From contig NZ_KB898730.1 of the NCBI RefSeq assembly GCF_000377785.1, positions 55,098 to 119,097 on the forward strand: a stretch of 64,000 bases of DNA. Direction: 5' to 3'. Shown piece by piece: positions 34,554 through 47,376 of the stretch (positions within the stretch are counted from its first letter, which is position 1; every line of letters starts with the position of its first letter). The notes beneath the pieces were generated by a model, which was given only the letters and a program-made list of their open reading frames with translations, was not told the origin of the DNA and did not search any database. A program made the position numbers and the translations under genes. This stretch comes from Thioalkalivibrio sp. ALJ24 (GTDB lineage: Bacteria > Pseudomonadota > Gammaproteobacteria > Ectothiorhodospirales > Ectothiorhodospiraceae).

Positions 34554-35861
34554 GCGCGGGGCGCGGTCGTGCAGATCGGCCAGGGCGCGGCCCTGAGCCA
34601 GGCGCGCGCTGCCGAGCGCGGCCTCGTCGGTATCGGCGGCCTCCACCGCAACCCCGAGGATGCGTGCCCGGATCCGCTGCCAGGCGGGATTGCGCGCGCC
34701 ACCGCCCAGGCTCAGTACCCGTTCCAGCGGCGGGGCCCCCAGTTCCCGCAGGCGGGCGTAGCCGTCCCGTTCGATGCGCGCGATGCCCTCCAGCAGACCC
34801 TGCAGGAAACGCGCATCGTCCGTCGGGCGGGGCTCCATGCGGGGCAGCAGGTCCGGATCGTTGACCGGGAACCGCTCGCCGGGCGCGGGCAGAGGGAGGT
34901 AGTCCAGGCCGCTGTCGCTGTCCGGGTCCATCGCCTCGCTCAGGCGTTGCAGGGTCGCGTCGTCGAAGAACCGGCGCAGCACGGCCCCGCCACTGTGCGA
35001 GGCGCCGCCGGCCAGCCAGCGATCCCCCAGCCGGTGGCTGTAGACCCCCAGCTGCGGCGCGAACAGCGGCTGCGGGGACAGCTGCTTGAGCGCCAGCGTG
35101 GAGCCCAGGCTGGTCACGCCGGTGGCGGTATCGCGCACCCCGGTGGCGAGGAAGCCGGCGATCGAGTCGGTGGTACCGGCAACCACGCGCGAGGCCGGGT
35201 TGAGCTGCAGCCGGGCCGCCAGATGCGGATCCACCGGGCCCAGCGGCGTCCCTGCCGGTACCACTTCCGGAAGCAAGGCGGCATCGGGTCCGAGCGCGTG
35301 TTTGAGCCACTGCGGCCATTCCCGCTCGATTACGTCGAAACCCAGCTTGAGGGCGTTGTTCTCGTCCATGCGGTCGTACAGCCCGCGCAGGCGCCCGGCC
35401 ACCCAGTCGGCGGGATGCAGCACCCGGCGCACGCCCGACAGGCCGCGCGTCTCGCGCAGCCACAGCAGTTTCGCGGCCGAGGACGAGGCCGAATGCACCG
35501 CGGCCTCCGGCGGCGCCAGGCTCTCGAGGCGGGGGACCACCGTGGCCGCACGGCGATCGTCGTACATCAGCGCGGGCAGGACCGGGTGGCCGGTCTCGTC
35601 GGTTGCCACCAGGGTCCCGGAGGTGCCGTCGACCGCGATACGGGCGGGTTCGCCATCCAGCGCGGGGACCAGCTCCTCCAGCACCTCGGTCAGTGCGGCC
35701 CACCAGGCCGCCGGATCCTGCTCGTGCATCCCGCCCTCCCGGCGGATGGCATCGGGGGCCGGCGTGCGGCGGGCACTGGCCTGCGTGTGACCCTCGGGAT
35801 CCAGCAGCACGCCGCGCACCCCGGAGGTCCCGAGATCCAGACCGATCGCGTGCGGGTACAT
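34548..35861 (-). CDS. FGGY-family sugar kinase, D-ribulokinase-like
   Basis: 437 residues. FGGY kinase with N-terminal ATP/sugar motif GLDLGTSGVRGVLLD, DGTSGTLVATDETG, and C-terminal LSLGGGARNPAWQRIRA. The short length and the GTSGT and LMYDDRRA motifs recall the cyanobacterial and plant XK1-like D-ribulokinases more than xylulokinase XylB. If so it would phosphorylate D-ribulose back to ribulose-5-phosphate, useful in a Calvin-cycle autotroph; this substrate is inference. Lies 8 nt downstream of queF on the same strand. Confidence 0.75.
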   Translation of the reverse strand: MYPHAIGLDLGTSGVRGVLLDPEGHTQASARRTPAPDAIRREGGMHEQDPAAWWAALTEVLEELVPALDGEPARIAVDGTSGTLVATDETGHPVLPALMYDDRRAATVVPRLESLAPPEAAVHSASSSAAKLLWLRETRGLSGVRRVLHPADWVAGRLRGLYDRMDENNALKLGFDVIEREWPQWLKHALGPDAALLPEVVPAGTPLGPVDPHLAARLQLNPASRVVAGTTDSIAGFLATGVRDTATGVTSLGSTLALKQLSPQPLFAPQLGVYSHRLGDRWLAGGASHSGGAVLRRFFDDATLQRLSEAMDPDSDSGLDYLPLPAPGERFPVNDPDLLPRMEPRPTDDARFLQGLLEGIARIERDGYARLRELGAPPLERVLSLGGGARNPAWQRIRARILGVAVEAADTDEAALGSARLAQGRALADLHDRAPRA

Positions 35862-35869
35862 GCCGGCGG

Positions 35870-36292
35870 TCAGTACTCGGAGCCCTGCGGACTGCGGGTC
35901 GGCGGGGGCAGGGTCACGCTCTGCGGCGGGGTCCAGCCGTCCTGACGATGTTCGGCCACCACCGTGGTGTAGATCCCGCCGCGCACGTAGAAGTTGGCGG
36001 TCAGGCGCATGAACCGCGGATCGGTGGCCGCGACCAGGTCGTTGAGGATCTGGTTGGTGACGGCCTCGTGGAAGGCCCCCTCATTGCGGAAGGACCACAT
36101 GTAGTTCTTCAGCGACTTCAGCTCCACGCAGCGCTGGTCGGCCACGTACTGCAGGTGCAGCTCGGCGAAGTCCGGCTGCCCGGTCGCCGGGCACAGGCAG
36201 GTGAACTCCGGGATCCGGATATAGATCGCGAAGTTGTTGTCCGGCGCGGGATTGTCGAAGGTATCCAGGGTCTTGCTCGGCTGGCTGGGCAT
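35870..36292 (-). CDS. queF: NADPH-dependent 7-cyano-7-deazaguanine reductase (type I)
   Basis: 140 residues. QueF reduces preQ0 to preQ1, the base inserted by Tgt. Catalytic Cys34 sits in [13 protein letters not shown]; the QueF motif [10 protein letters not shown] and the following NEGAFHE are complete. Start [15 protein letters not shown] at 36292 fits the family; a longer frame to 36382 has no family support. queA and tgt, which use its product, are at 11-13 kb. Divergent from smc. Confidence 0.95.
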   Translation of the reverse strand: MPSQPSKTLDTFDNPAPDNNFAIYIRIPEFTCLCPATGQPDFAELHLQYVADQRCVELKSLKNYMWSFRNEGAFHEAVTNQILNDLVAATDPRFMRLTANFYVRGGIYTTVVAEHRQDGWTPPQSVTLPPPTRSPQGSEY

Positions 36293-36438
36293 GAATGCGT
36301 TCTCGTCTCGGCTGGTTGCGGTTCGGGAATGGCGGGGATGCGCCGCATGCGGGACCGCGTCGGGGTCACCTCGGGCGCTCAAGCGTGTACCATTCTACGC
36401 CCGTAAACCTCAGGCTGCGGAACACCCAGGATCCCCAC

Positions 36439-39400
36439 GTGCGCCTCGCCCGAATCAAACTGGCCGGATTCAAGTCCTTCGTGGATCCCACCACGCTGGT
36501 GCTGCCGGGCAACCGCGTGGGCGTGGTCGGCCCGAACGGCTGCGGCAAGTCGAACACCATCGACGCCGTGCGCTGGGTGATGGGCGAGTCTTCCGCCAAG
36601 CACCTGCGCGGGGATTCCTCCGAGGATGTCATCTTCAACGGCTCTTCCAGCCGCAAGCCGGTGGGGCAGGCCAGTATCGAACTGGTGTTCGACAATTCCG
36701 AAGGGCGGCTGGGTGGCGAATACAGCGCCTACACCGAGATCGCAGTCAAGCGCGCGCTCACCCGCGACGGGCAGTCGAAGTACTATCTGAACGGCCATCG
36801 CGCGCGCAAGCGCGATATCGTGGATCTGTTCCTGGGCACCGGCCTGGGGCCACGCAGCTACGCCATCATCGAGCAGGGCATGATCGCGCGGCTGATCGAG
36901 GCGCGCCCGGAAGAACTGCGCACCTATCTCGAAGAGGCCGCCGGGATCTCGAAATACAAGGAGCGCCGGCGCGAGACCGAGAATCGCGTGCGCCACACCC
37001 GCGAGAACCTGGAACGCTTGGAGGACCTGCGCGAGGAGGTCGGCAAGCAGGCGGAGCGTCTCAATCGTCAGGCGGCCACCGCGGAACGCTATCAGGAACT
37101 GGCCGCCGAACGCCGGCGCAAGCGGGCCGAGGTCATCCTGCTGCGGCTGCAGGCCGAGGAGGCCGCGCTGGAGGCCCGCCGCGCCGAGCTTGCCGCCGCC
37201 GAGACCGAGCTGGCCCGCCTGCAGGCCGAAGCGCAGAACGCCCGTACCCGTTCGGAGACCCTGCGGGCGCAGCGCGCGGAACGCGAGGCCGAGGTCTCCG
37301 CGGCCCAGAGCGCGTACTACGACCGTGCCGCCGAGGTCTCGCGCCTGGAGCAGTCCATCCGTCACGCCGAGGCCGAACTGGAGCGCGAGACCCGCGAACT
37401 GGAGGATCTCGACGCGCGCATCCGCACGGCGGGCGAGCAGCAGACCGCGGTGGCCGGGCGCATCGACGCGGCGCAGCACGAATGCGAGCGTCTTCGCGGG
37501 GAGCTGGAAAGCGCCGAAGCCGAACAGCAGCGCCTGGAGACCGCCGCCGAAGAGGCCGAACAGGCGGACCAGGCGGCGCGCGAGGCGCAGCAGCAGTGGG
37601 AGCGCAACCTGGCCGAGCCGCGCCAGGCCGCGCAGGTCGCCCGCTCGCGCATGGACAGCGCCGAACAGACCCGCCAGCGCCTCGCGCGCCGGCGCGAGAA
37701 GCTGGAGTCCGAAAAGGCCGCGCTGCCGCAGACCCATCCCGGCGAACAGGCCGAGCGCGTGGAGGGCGAGCTGGCCGAACTGCGCGAGAGCCTCGAGGGC
37801 GAGCAGGCGCGCAGTACCGAGGCCCGCACCGAGCTCGAGCGCCTGGAGGCGGAACAGGCCGAGGAGCAGGATCGCGCCCATGCGGTGGAGCGCGAGCACC
37901 GCGAGGTGGCGGGGCGCCTGGCCGGACTGGAATCCTTCGGCGGCGAGGCCGATCCCGAGGCCACCCGCAAGCGGCGCGAGGAATGGGCGCGCCGCCACGG
38001 CATCGAAGCCGGTCGCCCGCTGGTCCAGGCGCTGGAGGTCGAGGACGGCTGGGACACCGCGGTGGAGGCGGTGCTGGGGAGCTGGCTGGAGGCCGAGGTC
38101 CCCGAAGGGGCCGGCGATCCGCTGACCCTCGAGGCCGCGGCGCTGGCGGAACTGCCGGAGGCACCGCTGCGGCGGCTGGACGGGACGGCGGCGCCGGACG
38201 AAGCGGTGCCCGCGGATAGCCTGGCCGCGAAGCTGCGCGGTCCGGTGGCGGTCCGGCGCTGGCTGGCCGGCATCTACTGCGCCGAGGATGCGCAGGCGGC
38301 ACGGGAACGTGCTCGCCAGTGCGGTCCCGGTGAGAGCGTGATCACTCGCGCCGGGACCTGGCTGGGCCCGGGCTGGCTGGCCCACGGCACGCTGGAGGCC
38401 GAGGTCAGCGGGGCCGTGGCGCGGGTGCGTCTGGCGCGCGAGCTGGAGCAGCAGCGCGACGAACTGCAGGCGCGCAGCGAGGCCCTGGCGGGATCCCTGG
38501 CGCAGCGCAAGCAGCGCATCGGCGAGGCGCGTGCGGCGCGTGAAGCGGTCGATGCGCGCATCGCGGAGCTGCGCAAGCAGCTGCAGGACGGCGAGAATCG
38601 GGTCCAGCGACTGCGCGATCAGGCACGCCAGCTGGAACAGCAGCAGGCGCGCATCGACCGCGAGCTGGAGGAGGTGGTCGAGGAGGACGAACGCGCGCGG
38701 GCCCAGTTCGAGGAGGCCGAAGCCGAGCGCAACCGCGCGCTGGAGCGTCTGGAGGGCCTGGAGGCCGACCGCGAGGCGGTGGAGGGCCGCGTGGCCGCGA
38801 CCCGCGAGGCTCGCCAGCAGGCGCGTGAACAGGCCCGTTCGGCACGCGATGCCGCGGGCAGGGCACGCCTGGCCGAGCAGGAGGCGCGCCATCGGCTGGA
38901 GCGCGAACAGAGCGAGCGTGAACGCCTGGAGCGCCAGCTGAGCGAGGATCGCGAGCGCCAGCAGCGCCTGCGCGAGGGTTTGGAGGGTCGGCGCGGTCCG
39001 CTGGAACGGTGGCGGGCGGACCTGCAGGCGGCCGCCGAGGCGCGGCAGACCGCGGAGTCCGCGCTGAACGAGGCGCGTGCGCGGATGGACGAGTGCGACC
39101 ACGCCCTGCGCGAGGTGGCCGGCGAGCTGACGCAGCTGGAACAGCGGGTGGAACAGCAGCGCTCGACCTGTGAGGAGTACCGGCTCGATCAGCGTTCACG
39201 GGCCACGCAGCTGGAACAGCTGCGCGAACAGCTGCAGGAATCCGGCTTTGACGCGCGCGAGCTGGCGTCCGGCTTGCCGGAGGATGCGGACGTCGCGAGC
39301 TGGGACCGGGCGATCGCCGAGCTGGACCGGGCGATCGAAAAACTCGGCCCGATCAACCTGGCGGCGATCGACGAGGCCCGCGAGCTGGAAGAGCGCCAGC

Positions 39401-39957
39401 GCTACCTGGAGGAACAGCACGCCGATCTGATCGAGGCGCTGGAGACCCTGGAGGCGGCGATGCAGCGCATCGACCGCGAAACCCGCACGCTGTTCCGCGA
39501 GACCTTCGACAAGGTCAACGCCGGCCTGGGCGAGAAGTTCCAGCGCCTGTTCGGCGGGGGCGAGGCGCGCCTGGAGATGACCGGCGACGACCTGCTGGAC
39601 ACCGGCGTGGCGATCATGGCCCGCCCGCCGGGCAAGCGGTTGTCCACCATCCATCTGATGTCCGGGGGTGAGAAAGCGCTCACGGCTTCGGCGCTGGTAT
39701 TCGCCATCTTCGAGCTGAATCCGGCACCCTTCTGCATGCTGGACGAAGTGGATGCCCCGCTGGACGAGGCCAACGTGGGCCGCTTCGGCGAGCTCCTGCG
39801 GGAGATGTCGGAGCGGATCCAGTTCATCTTCATCACCCACAACAAGTCGACCATGTCCATGGCGGAACAGCTGATCGGCGTTACCATGCACGAACCGGGC
39901 GTGTCCCGTCTGGTGAGCGTGGATGTCGACGAAGCCGTGGAACTGGCCGGGGCCTGA
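36439..39957 (+). CDS. smc: Chromosome partition protein Smc
   Basis: 1,172 residues. Head motifs: Walker A GPNGCGKSN (residues 31-39), ABC signature LMSGGEKAL (about 1073) and Walker B FCMLDEVDAPLDEANV (about 1099). Two long Arg/Glu/Ala-rich coiled coils flank a hinge near residues 520-660. Smc compacts and segregates the chromosome. The GTG at 36439 gives the canonical MRLARIKLAGFKSF; the longer in-frame start would run through queF. The hinge is degenerate by eye. Confidence 0.95.
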   Translation: MRLARIKLAGFKSFVDPTTLVLPGNRVGVVGPNGCGKSNTIDAVRWVMGESSAKHLRGDSSEDVIFNGSSSRKPVGQASIELVFDNSEGRLGGEYSAYTEIAVKRALTRDGQSKYYLNGHRARKRDIVDLFLGTGLGPRSYAIIEQGMIARLIEARPEELRTYLEEAAGISKYKERRRETENRVRHTRENLERLEDLREEVGKQAERLNRQAATAERYQELAAERRRKRAEVILLRLQAEEAALEARRAELAAAETELARLQAEAQNARTRSETLRAQRAEREAEVSAAQSAYYDRAAEVSRLEQSIRHAEAELERETRELEDLDARIRTAGEQQTAVAGRIDAAQHECERLRGELESAEAEQQRLETAAEEAEQADQAAREAQQQWERNLAEPRQAAQVARSRMDSAEQTRQRLARRREKLESEKAALPQTHPGEQAERVEGELAELRESLEGEQARSTEARTELERLEAEQAEEQDRAHAVEREHREVAGRLAGLESFGGEADPEATRKRREEWARRHGIEAGRPLVQALEVEDGWDTAVEAVLGSWLEAEVPEGAGDPLTLEAAALAELPEAPLRRLDGTAAPDEAVPADSLAAKLRGPVAVRRWLAGIYCAEDAQAARERARQCGPGESVITRAGTWLGPGWLAHGTLEAEVSGAVARVRLARELEQQRDELQARSEALAGSLAQRKQRIGEARAAREAVDARIAELRKQLQDGENRVQRLRDQARQLEQQQARIDRELEEVVEEDERARAQFEEAEAERNRALERLEGLEADREAVEGRVAATREARQQAREQARSARDAAGRARLAEQEARHRLEREQSERERLERQLSEDRERQQRLREGLEGRRGPLERWRADLQAAAEARQTAESALNEARARMDECDHALREVAGELTQLEQRVEQQRSTCEEYRLDQRSRATQLEQLREQLQESGFDARELASGLPEDADVASWDRAIAELDRAIEKLGPINLAAIDEARELEERQRYLEEQHADLIEALETLEAAMQRIDRETRTLFRETFDKVNAGLGEKFQRLFGGGEARLEMTGDDLLDTGVAIMARPPGKRLSTIHLMSGGEKALTASALVFAIFELNPAPFCMLDEVDAPLDEANVGRFGELLREMSERIQFIFITHNKSTMSMAEQLIGVTMHEPGVSRLVSVDVDEAVELAGA

Positions 39958-39988
39958 CCGCCCCGGCGCGCAACGAACGAGGGATATC

Positions 39989-43419
<3,431 letters not shown>

Positions 43420-43427
<8 letters not shown>

Positions 43428-43734
43428 TCTTACGCCCGCTCAGCGGGAGGTGGTGGAGCGTCTCGTGCACCGGCATCTGCCCGCGGGGACGCGGGTGTGG
43501 ATGTTCGGGTCGCGCGCCACCGGGGACAGCGCGCCCGAGTCGGACCTGGACCTGCTGGTGGAAGCCGGCGAGGTCCTGGATTTTGCGATCCTCGGGGAGC
43601 TGGAGGCCGATCTTGCCGAATCGGATCTGCCGTTTCCGGTGGATGTGGTGGATGCGCACCGGATATCGGAGGAGTTCGCGGCCCGCATCCGGTCCGAATG
43701 CGTGCCGCTGGCGGGGGCCGGGGAGGCCGGCTAA
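43420..43734 (+). CDS. MNT-type minimal nucleotidyltransferase
   Basis: 104 residues. Pol-beta superfamily fold with GSRATGDSAPESDLDLLV: the G-S motif at residues 30-31, metal aspartates D42 and D44, and a third candidate in PFPVDVVDA. Such proteins pair with HEPN RNases as toxin-antitoxin modules (HepT/MntA, HI0073/HI0074), where the MNT enzyme AMPylates the HEPN partner. Here the HEPN gene is reduced to a 37-residue fragment directly upstream. Overlaps the convergent channel gene by 4 nt. Confidence 0.85.
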
Positions 43735-44582
43735 CGTCCTTCGCGTGATCGCTGTTCCAGCAGGTTCTGCATCCGGGTCAGGCGTTCCTGCAGCGCCGTC
43801 GTTTCCTCATGCAGTGCCTGCAGTTCATTGTGCAGAGCCTTGTTTTCCTCGTGCACACTATCGTGGATGGCCTGCTTTTCGATCTCGACCGCACGATCGT
43901 GCATGCGCTGCATCGCATCCACGATGATGGCGATGAACAGGTTGAGCACGGTGAACGTGGCGATCAGGATGAACGGCACGAAGAACGCCCAGGCCCAGGG
44001 GTGTTCCTCCATGACGGGGCGAGCCACGTCTTCCGACCAGCCTTCCAGCGTCATCACCTGAAACAGGCTGTACATGGTCGCGCCCAGCGTGCCGAACATC
44101 TCGGGATGCGTTTCGCGGAACAGCCCGGTGGCGATGATCGCGAACACGTAGAAGATCAACAGCAACAGACCGATGATGGAGATGATCCCCGGGATCGCGC
44201 GCAGCAGCGCCTCGACGATGAAGCGCAGCTTGGGTACCAGCGAGACCAGGCGCAGCAGACGCAACACGCGCAGCACCGAGAACGGGCCGGTGGCCGGGAT
44301 CAGCGCGATGCCGACGACGAAGAAATCGAACACGTTCCAGGGATTGCGCCAGAACCGCAGGCGATAGACGAACATCTTCGTCAGCACCTCGGCGGTGAAG
44401 ATCGACAGGATGATCGCGTCGGCGCTGGTGATGACCGGCCCGATCCACTGCATCACCGTGTGCGAGGTCTCGAGGCCCAGGGTCACGGCATTCAGCAGGA
44501 TCAGCCCGATGATGAAGCGCTGGGTATAGTTCGCTTCGATCAGGGTCGTGAGGCGGCTGCGCAGGGTGGCGGTTTCGGTCAT
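43731..44582 (-). CDS. Bacterial voltage-gated sodium channel family (BacNav)
   Basis: 283 residues, six transmembrane segments. S4 carries regularly spaced arginines (SVLRVLRLLRLVSLVPKLR, residues 102-120). The pore has the filter TLEGWS at 178-183, close to TLESWS of characterised sodium channels. A cytoplasmic tail from about residue 237 is a long coiled coil (HEENKALHNELQALHEETTALQERL) that would hold the tetramer. Such channels occur in alkaliphiles and are linked to pH homeostasis, motility and chemotaxis. Start MTETATLRSRL at 44582; an upstream extension lacks support. Confidence 0.88.
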   Translation of the reverse strand: MTETATLRSRLTTLIEANYTQRFIIGLILLNAVTLGLETSHTVMQWIGPVITSADAIILSIFTAEVLTKMFVYRLRFWRNPWNVFDFFVVGIALIPATGPFSVLRVLRLLRLVSLVPKLRFIVEALLRAIPGIISIIGLLLLIFYVFAIIATGLFRETHPEMFGTLGATMYSLFQVMTLEGWSEDVARPVMEEHPWAWAFFVPFILIATFTVLNLFIAIIVDAMQRMHDRAVEIEKQAIHDSVHEENKALHNELQALHEETTALQERLTRMQNLLEQRSREGR

Positions 44583-44698
44583 GGTGGTCCGGTGTCGGCT
44601 GAGGCCGCGGTATCCGTTGGCGTGAAGCGGCCAAAGAGTAGGGCAAACCCGCGCCAGCGGCAACGAACGACGGGACAGGCAAGGCAAGGAGTTAAAGG

Positions 44699-45289
44699 AT
44701 GTGGGATGAACGTTATGCCGGCGAGGAGTTCGCCTATGGCACCGAGCCGAACGACTTCCTGCGCGAAGCGGTCGCCACGCTGCCGCCGGGCGATGCGCTG
44801 TGTTTGGGCGAAGGCGAGGGACGCAACGCCGTCTATCTGGCCGAGCAGGGCTTCGACGTGATGGCAGTCGACAGCTCGCTGGTGGGGCTGCACAAGGCCG
44901 AACGCCTGGCCGTCGAGCGTGGGGTGGAGATCCGGACGGAGGTGGCCGATCTGGCCGACTACCGCATCGAGCCGGATGGCTGGGACCTGATCGTGTCCAT
45001 CTTCTGCCACGTGCCGCCGGAGATCCGCCGCCGGGTCCATGCCGACGTGGTGCAAGGACTGCGTCCCGGCGGGACCTTCATCCTCGAGGCCTATACCCCG
45101 GCGCAGCTGGCCCACGGTACGGGCGGGCCGCCGGTGGAGGAGATGATGATGGATCTGAACGCCCTGACCGACGAGCTGGACGGGCTCGAGTTCGATTATG
45201 CCCACGAGCTGGAGCGCGACGTGCTGGAAGGGGTCTACCACACCGGACGCGGCGCGGTGGTCCAGGTGGTCGGCCGGCGCCCGGCCTGA
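44699..45289 (+). CDS. Class I SAM-dependent methyltransferase (TehB-like)
   Basis: 196 residues. SAM-binding motif I CLGEGEGRNAVYLAEQGF (residues about 34-52), motif II acid in VMAVDSS, and motif IV DLIVSIFCHVPPEIRRRV. It resembles TehB-type tellurite-resistance and thiopurine-type small-molecule methyltransferases. The substrate is unknown. Divergent from the channel gene and convergent with the phospholipase-D-like gene. Confidence 0.8.
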   Translation: MWDERYAGEEFAYGTEPNDFLREAVATLPPGDALCLGEGEGRNAVYLAEQGFDVMAVDSSLVGLHKAERLAVERGVEIRTEVADLADYRIEPDGWDLIVSIFCHVPPEIRRRVHADVVQGLRPGGTFILEAYTPAQLAHGTGGPPVEEMMMDLNALTDELDGLEFDYAHELERDVLEGVYHTGRGAVVQVVGRRPA

Positions 45290-45325
45290 GCCCCTGGCGC
45301 GAGCCGGACCCCGGGCCCGTGCGCG

Positions 45326-46903
45326 CTACAACAGCCGCTCCACCGGGAACAGGATGGTGAAGTCCGACAGGATCTGACGCATGGGCCCGGCTTTCGGGTC
45401 GCGATTCCAGGTGCGCCCCGCGTCGTCCCGCCAGAGCAGGTTACCCTCGCTGTCCAGTTCGACCTGGTAGGAGAATTCGGGCTGGATAATCCGCTCGTGC
45501 ATCTCCACCACCTGGCCCACCAGGGCCGGGTCGCGCAGGAATACGCCCGATTCGGTGTTGCTGTAGGCCGAACGCGGGTCCAGGTTGTAGGAGCCAACGA
45601 ACGCCTCATGGCCATCCATCACGAAGGCCTTGGTGTGCAGGCTGGTCTGTGACGAACCCACTCCCCAGCGCTGCGCCCGTTCCTCGCCATTGGGCAGCGC
45701 GGTGGGGCGCAGCTCGTGCAGCTCCACGCCGCCCCGCAGCAGCGCCGACCGGCGACGCGAGTACCCGCTGTGGGTGAACACCACGTCGTTGGACGCCAGC
45801 GAATTGGTCAGCACGCTGACGCGCGCGCCGCTCTCGGCCAGTTCCACCAGCTCCCGCGTACCCTGACGACGGGGCACGAAATACGGCGAGATGATGCGCA
45901 GCTCGTCGCTGACCCCGGCCAAGCGGGCCCGCAGTGCGGAGGTGACCCCGTCGTCGCGCTCGGCGTCGAATTCGCGGCCATCCAGCGCCTTGGCCGGCGG
46001 ATCGACCACGAAATCGGCGGCCCGGGTCCAGACGTAGGCATCGTCGGCGTCGATGTGCCCAGGGGGCAGGCGGCCCGCCGGGGTCTTCTGCAGCAGGGGA
46101 TGGTCATTCTGCGTGGACAGCCAGTCCTGCAGCGCCTCGCGGTGTTTCTGGAGGCGTTCGGGGTCGGGGCTGCGGGAGGTGACCTGCGCGATGTCGATGG
46201 CTCCGCGGCTGTTCCAGTACGTCTGGAAGGAGGCATCGACCTCGACGGCCATGGGTCCGGCGATCGCCACATCGAGGTCTGCGAAGTTGTATTCCGGGCT
46301 GGCGTCAAAGTATTCGTCGCCGATGTTCCGCCCGCCGATGATGGCCAGATGGCCGTCCGCTACCCAGGCCTTGTTATGCATGCGACGGTTGAGCAGCACG
46401 CCCCGGACGAGGAATTCCGCGCTCTGACCGAACAGGCCGCCCCGGGTGCGGAAGGGGTTGAACAGGCGGATGTCGATGTTGGGATGCTCGTCGACCGCGC
46501 TCAGGACGTCGTCGCGCCCGCGCGCGTCGATGTCATCCAGCAGGACCGATACCTCTACCCCGCGATCGGCCGCGCGCAGCAGCTCGCCCAGCAGGGCCCG
46601 CCCGGCCGCGTCGTTGCGCCAGATGTAGTACTGGACATGCAGGGTTTCCCGGGCCTTGCGGGCGCTGAAGGCCCGCCACTGGAAGGCCTCCACCGCGTCA
46701 TCGAGCAGGCGCAAGCCGGATTCATCCGGGGCATCGGCGAGACGGGGGGCGAGCCATTCTGCGAGGGGGCCTTCGGCGGCCGGTTCGACGGGAGGAGGAT
46801 TCGACGGACGTTCGCCGCGCGGCTCCAGTGGCGCACAGGCGGAGGCCAGCAACAGTACCGCCAGACCCGTAATTGAAGCCCTGAGTCTGATCCTCGACCC
46901 CAT
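45326..46903 (-). CDS. Phospholipase D-family lipoprotein (ClsC-like)
   Basis: 525 residues. Lipoprotein signal with Cys23 (LLLASAC). Two HKD motifs: MHNKAWVADGHLAIIGGRN (about residue 172) and LHTKAFVMDGHEAFVGSYN (about 425). Its closest pattern is ClsC/YmdC-type cardiolipin synthases and the related PLD family proteins; membrane lipid remodelling is likely. No ymdB-like partner is next to it. Confidence 0.85.
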   Translation of the reverse strand: MGSRIRLRASITGLAVLLLASACAPLEPRGERPSNPPPVEPAAEGPLAEWLAPRLADAPDESGLRLLDDAVEAFQWRAFSARKARETLHVQYYIWRNDAAGRALLGELLRAADRGVEVSVLLDDIDARGRDDVLSAVDEHPNIDIRLFNPFRTRGGLFGQSAEFLVRGVLLNRRMHNKAWVADGHLAIIGGRNIGDEYFDASPEYNFADLDVAIAGPMAVEVDASFQTYWNSRGAIDIAQVTSRSPDPERLQKHREALQDWLSTQNDHPLLQKTPAGRLPPGHIDADDAYVWTRAADFVVDPPAKALDGREFDAERDDGVTSALRARLAGVSDELRIISPYFVPRRQGTRELVELAESGARVSVLTNSLASNDVVFTHSGYSRRRSALLRGGVELHELRPTALPNGEERAQRWGVGSSQTSLHTKAFVMDGHEAFVGSYNLDPRSAYSNTESGVFLRDPALVGQVVEMHERIIQPEFSYQVELDSEGNLLWRDDAGRTWNRDPKAGPMRQILSDFTILFPVERLL

Positions 46904-46956
46904 GCCGACCGCCCCGATCTTCGGCGGCCCGGTCCCGATCCGGGGAATCCGGGCGT

Positions 46957-46992
46957 AAAAAAGGCGAGCCGGAACATGTCAGGCTCGCCTTT
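46957..46992 (-). terminator. Intrinsic terminator of tRNA-Val
   Basis: Reading the minus strand, an 11-bp stem (AAAGGCGAGCC / GGCTCGCCTTT) with an 11-nt loop leads into a T6 run, beginning 9 nt after the tRNA CCA end. Confidence 0.9.
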
Positions 46993-47000
46993 CAGATATC

Positions 47001-47077
47001 TGGTAGGCGCGAGTGGACTCGAACCACCGACCCCCACCATGTCAAGGTGGTGCTCTAACCAACTGAGCTACGCGCCT
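47001..47077 (-). tRNA. tRNA-Val (anticodon GAC)
   Basis: Minus strand. Acceptor AGGCGCG / CGCGCCT, D-arm GCTCAGTTGGTTAGAGC, anticodon stem CCACC/GGTGG with loop TTGACAT (anticodon GAC), T-arm GGTTCGAGTCC, discriminator A and encoded CCA at 47001-47003. Its 5' end faces the accessory region; its 3' end is intact and followed by its own terminator. Confidence 0.97.
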
Positions 47078-47376
47078 GTCGTGTCCGAGCCGCGTATTCT
47101 ACAGCGTCTTTCAGGTGTGTCAAAGGGATCTTCAAGATGTTGTCTCTACGAGGTTTTTCGGGCAGACGCAACGCTCTCGCGGAGTCCGTCAGTCGATGTC
47201 AGGGACGGCAGAAGTGAAGAACGGGCGTCCAGCGCGAAGCCTCTCGAACGGCTTTGGCCCATCTGTAGCCCACATGTAGCCCATTTTGTGGCCCACGCCC
47301 TTCGACAGGTCTTGGAAACGGCTCGCCAAAGTGAGCACCACCCGGAACGGGCCCAAGAGCCGCTCTTCGGAGCATC
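47078..47376. other. Gene-free stretch between tRNA-Val and the recombination module
   Basis: No convincing gene on either strand. It holds the upstream region of tRNA-Val (to about 47150) and the phased GCCCA repeats at 47253-47295. The left attachment core of the element should lie here, but I cannot name its exact position because the right-hand copy was not found. Confidence 0.5.
47253..47295. repeat. Four helically phased GCCCA repeats, candidate integrase arm sites
   Basis: GCCCA recurs at 47257, 47268, 47279 and 47291, i.e. every 11, 11 and 12 bp, inside a wider motif TGTAGCCCA (two exact copies, two variants). Phased direct repeats next to an int/xis module are typical arm-type binding sites of tyrosine recombinases. 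Function is inferred from position and spacing. Confidence 0.55.

Noticed and set aside
47001-47077. tRNA-Val as the 3'-end attachment site of the island
   Set aside because: The tRNA 3' end faces away from the integrase and has its own terminator, and I found no duplicate of its 3' end to the right. A site upstream of the tRNA is more likely.
47253-47295. Short GCCCA repeats as a CRISPR fragment
   Set aside because: Units are only 9-12 bp with no spacers and no cas genes. No CRISPR array was seen anywhere in the window.
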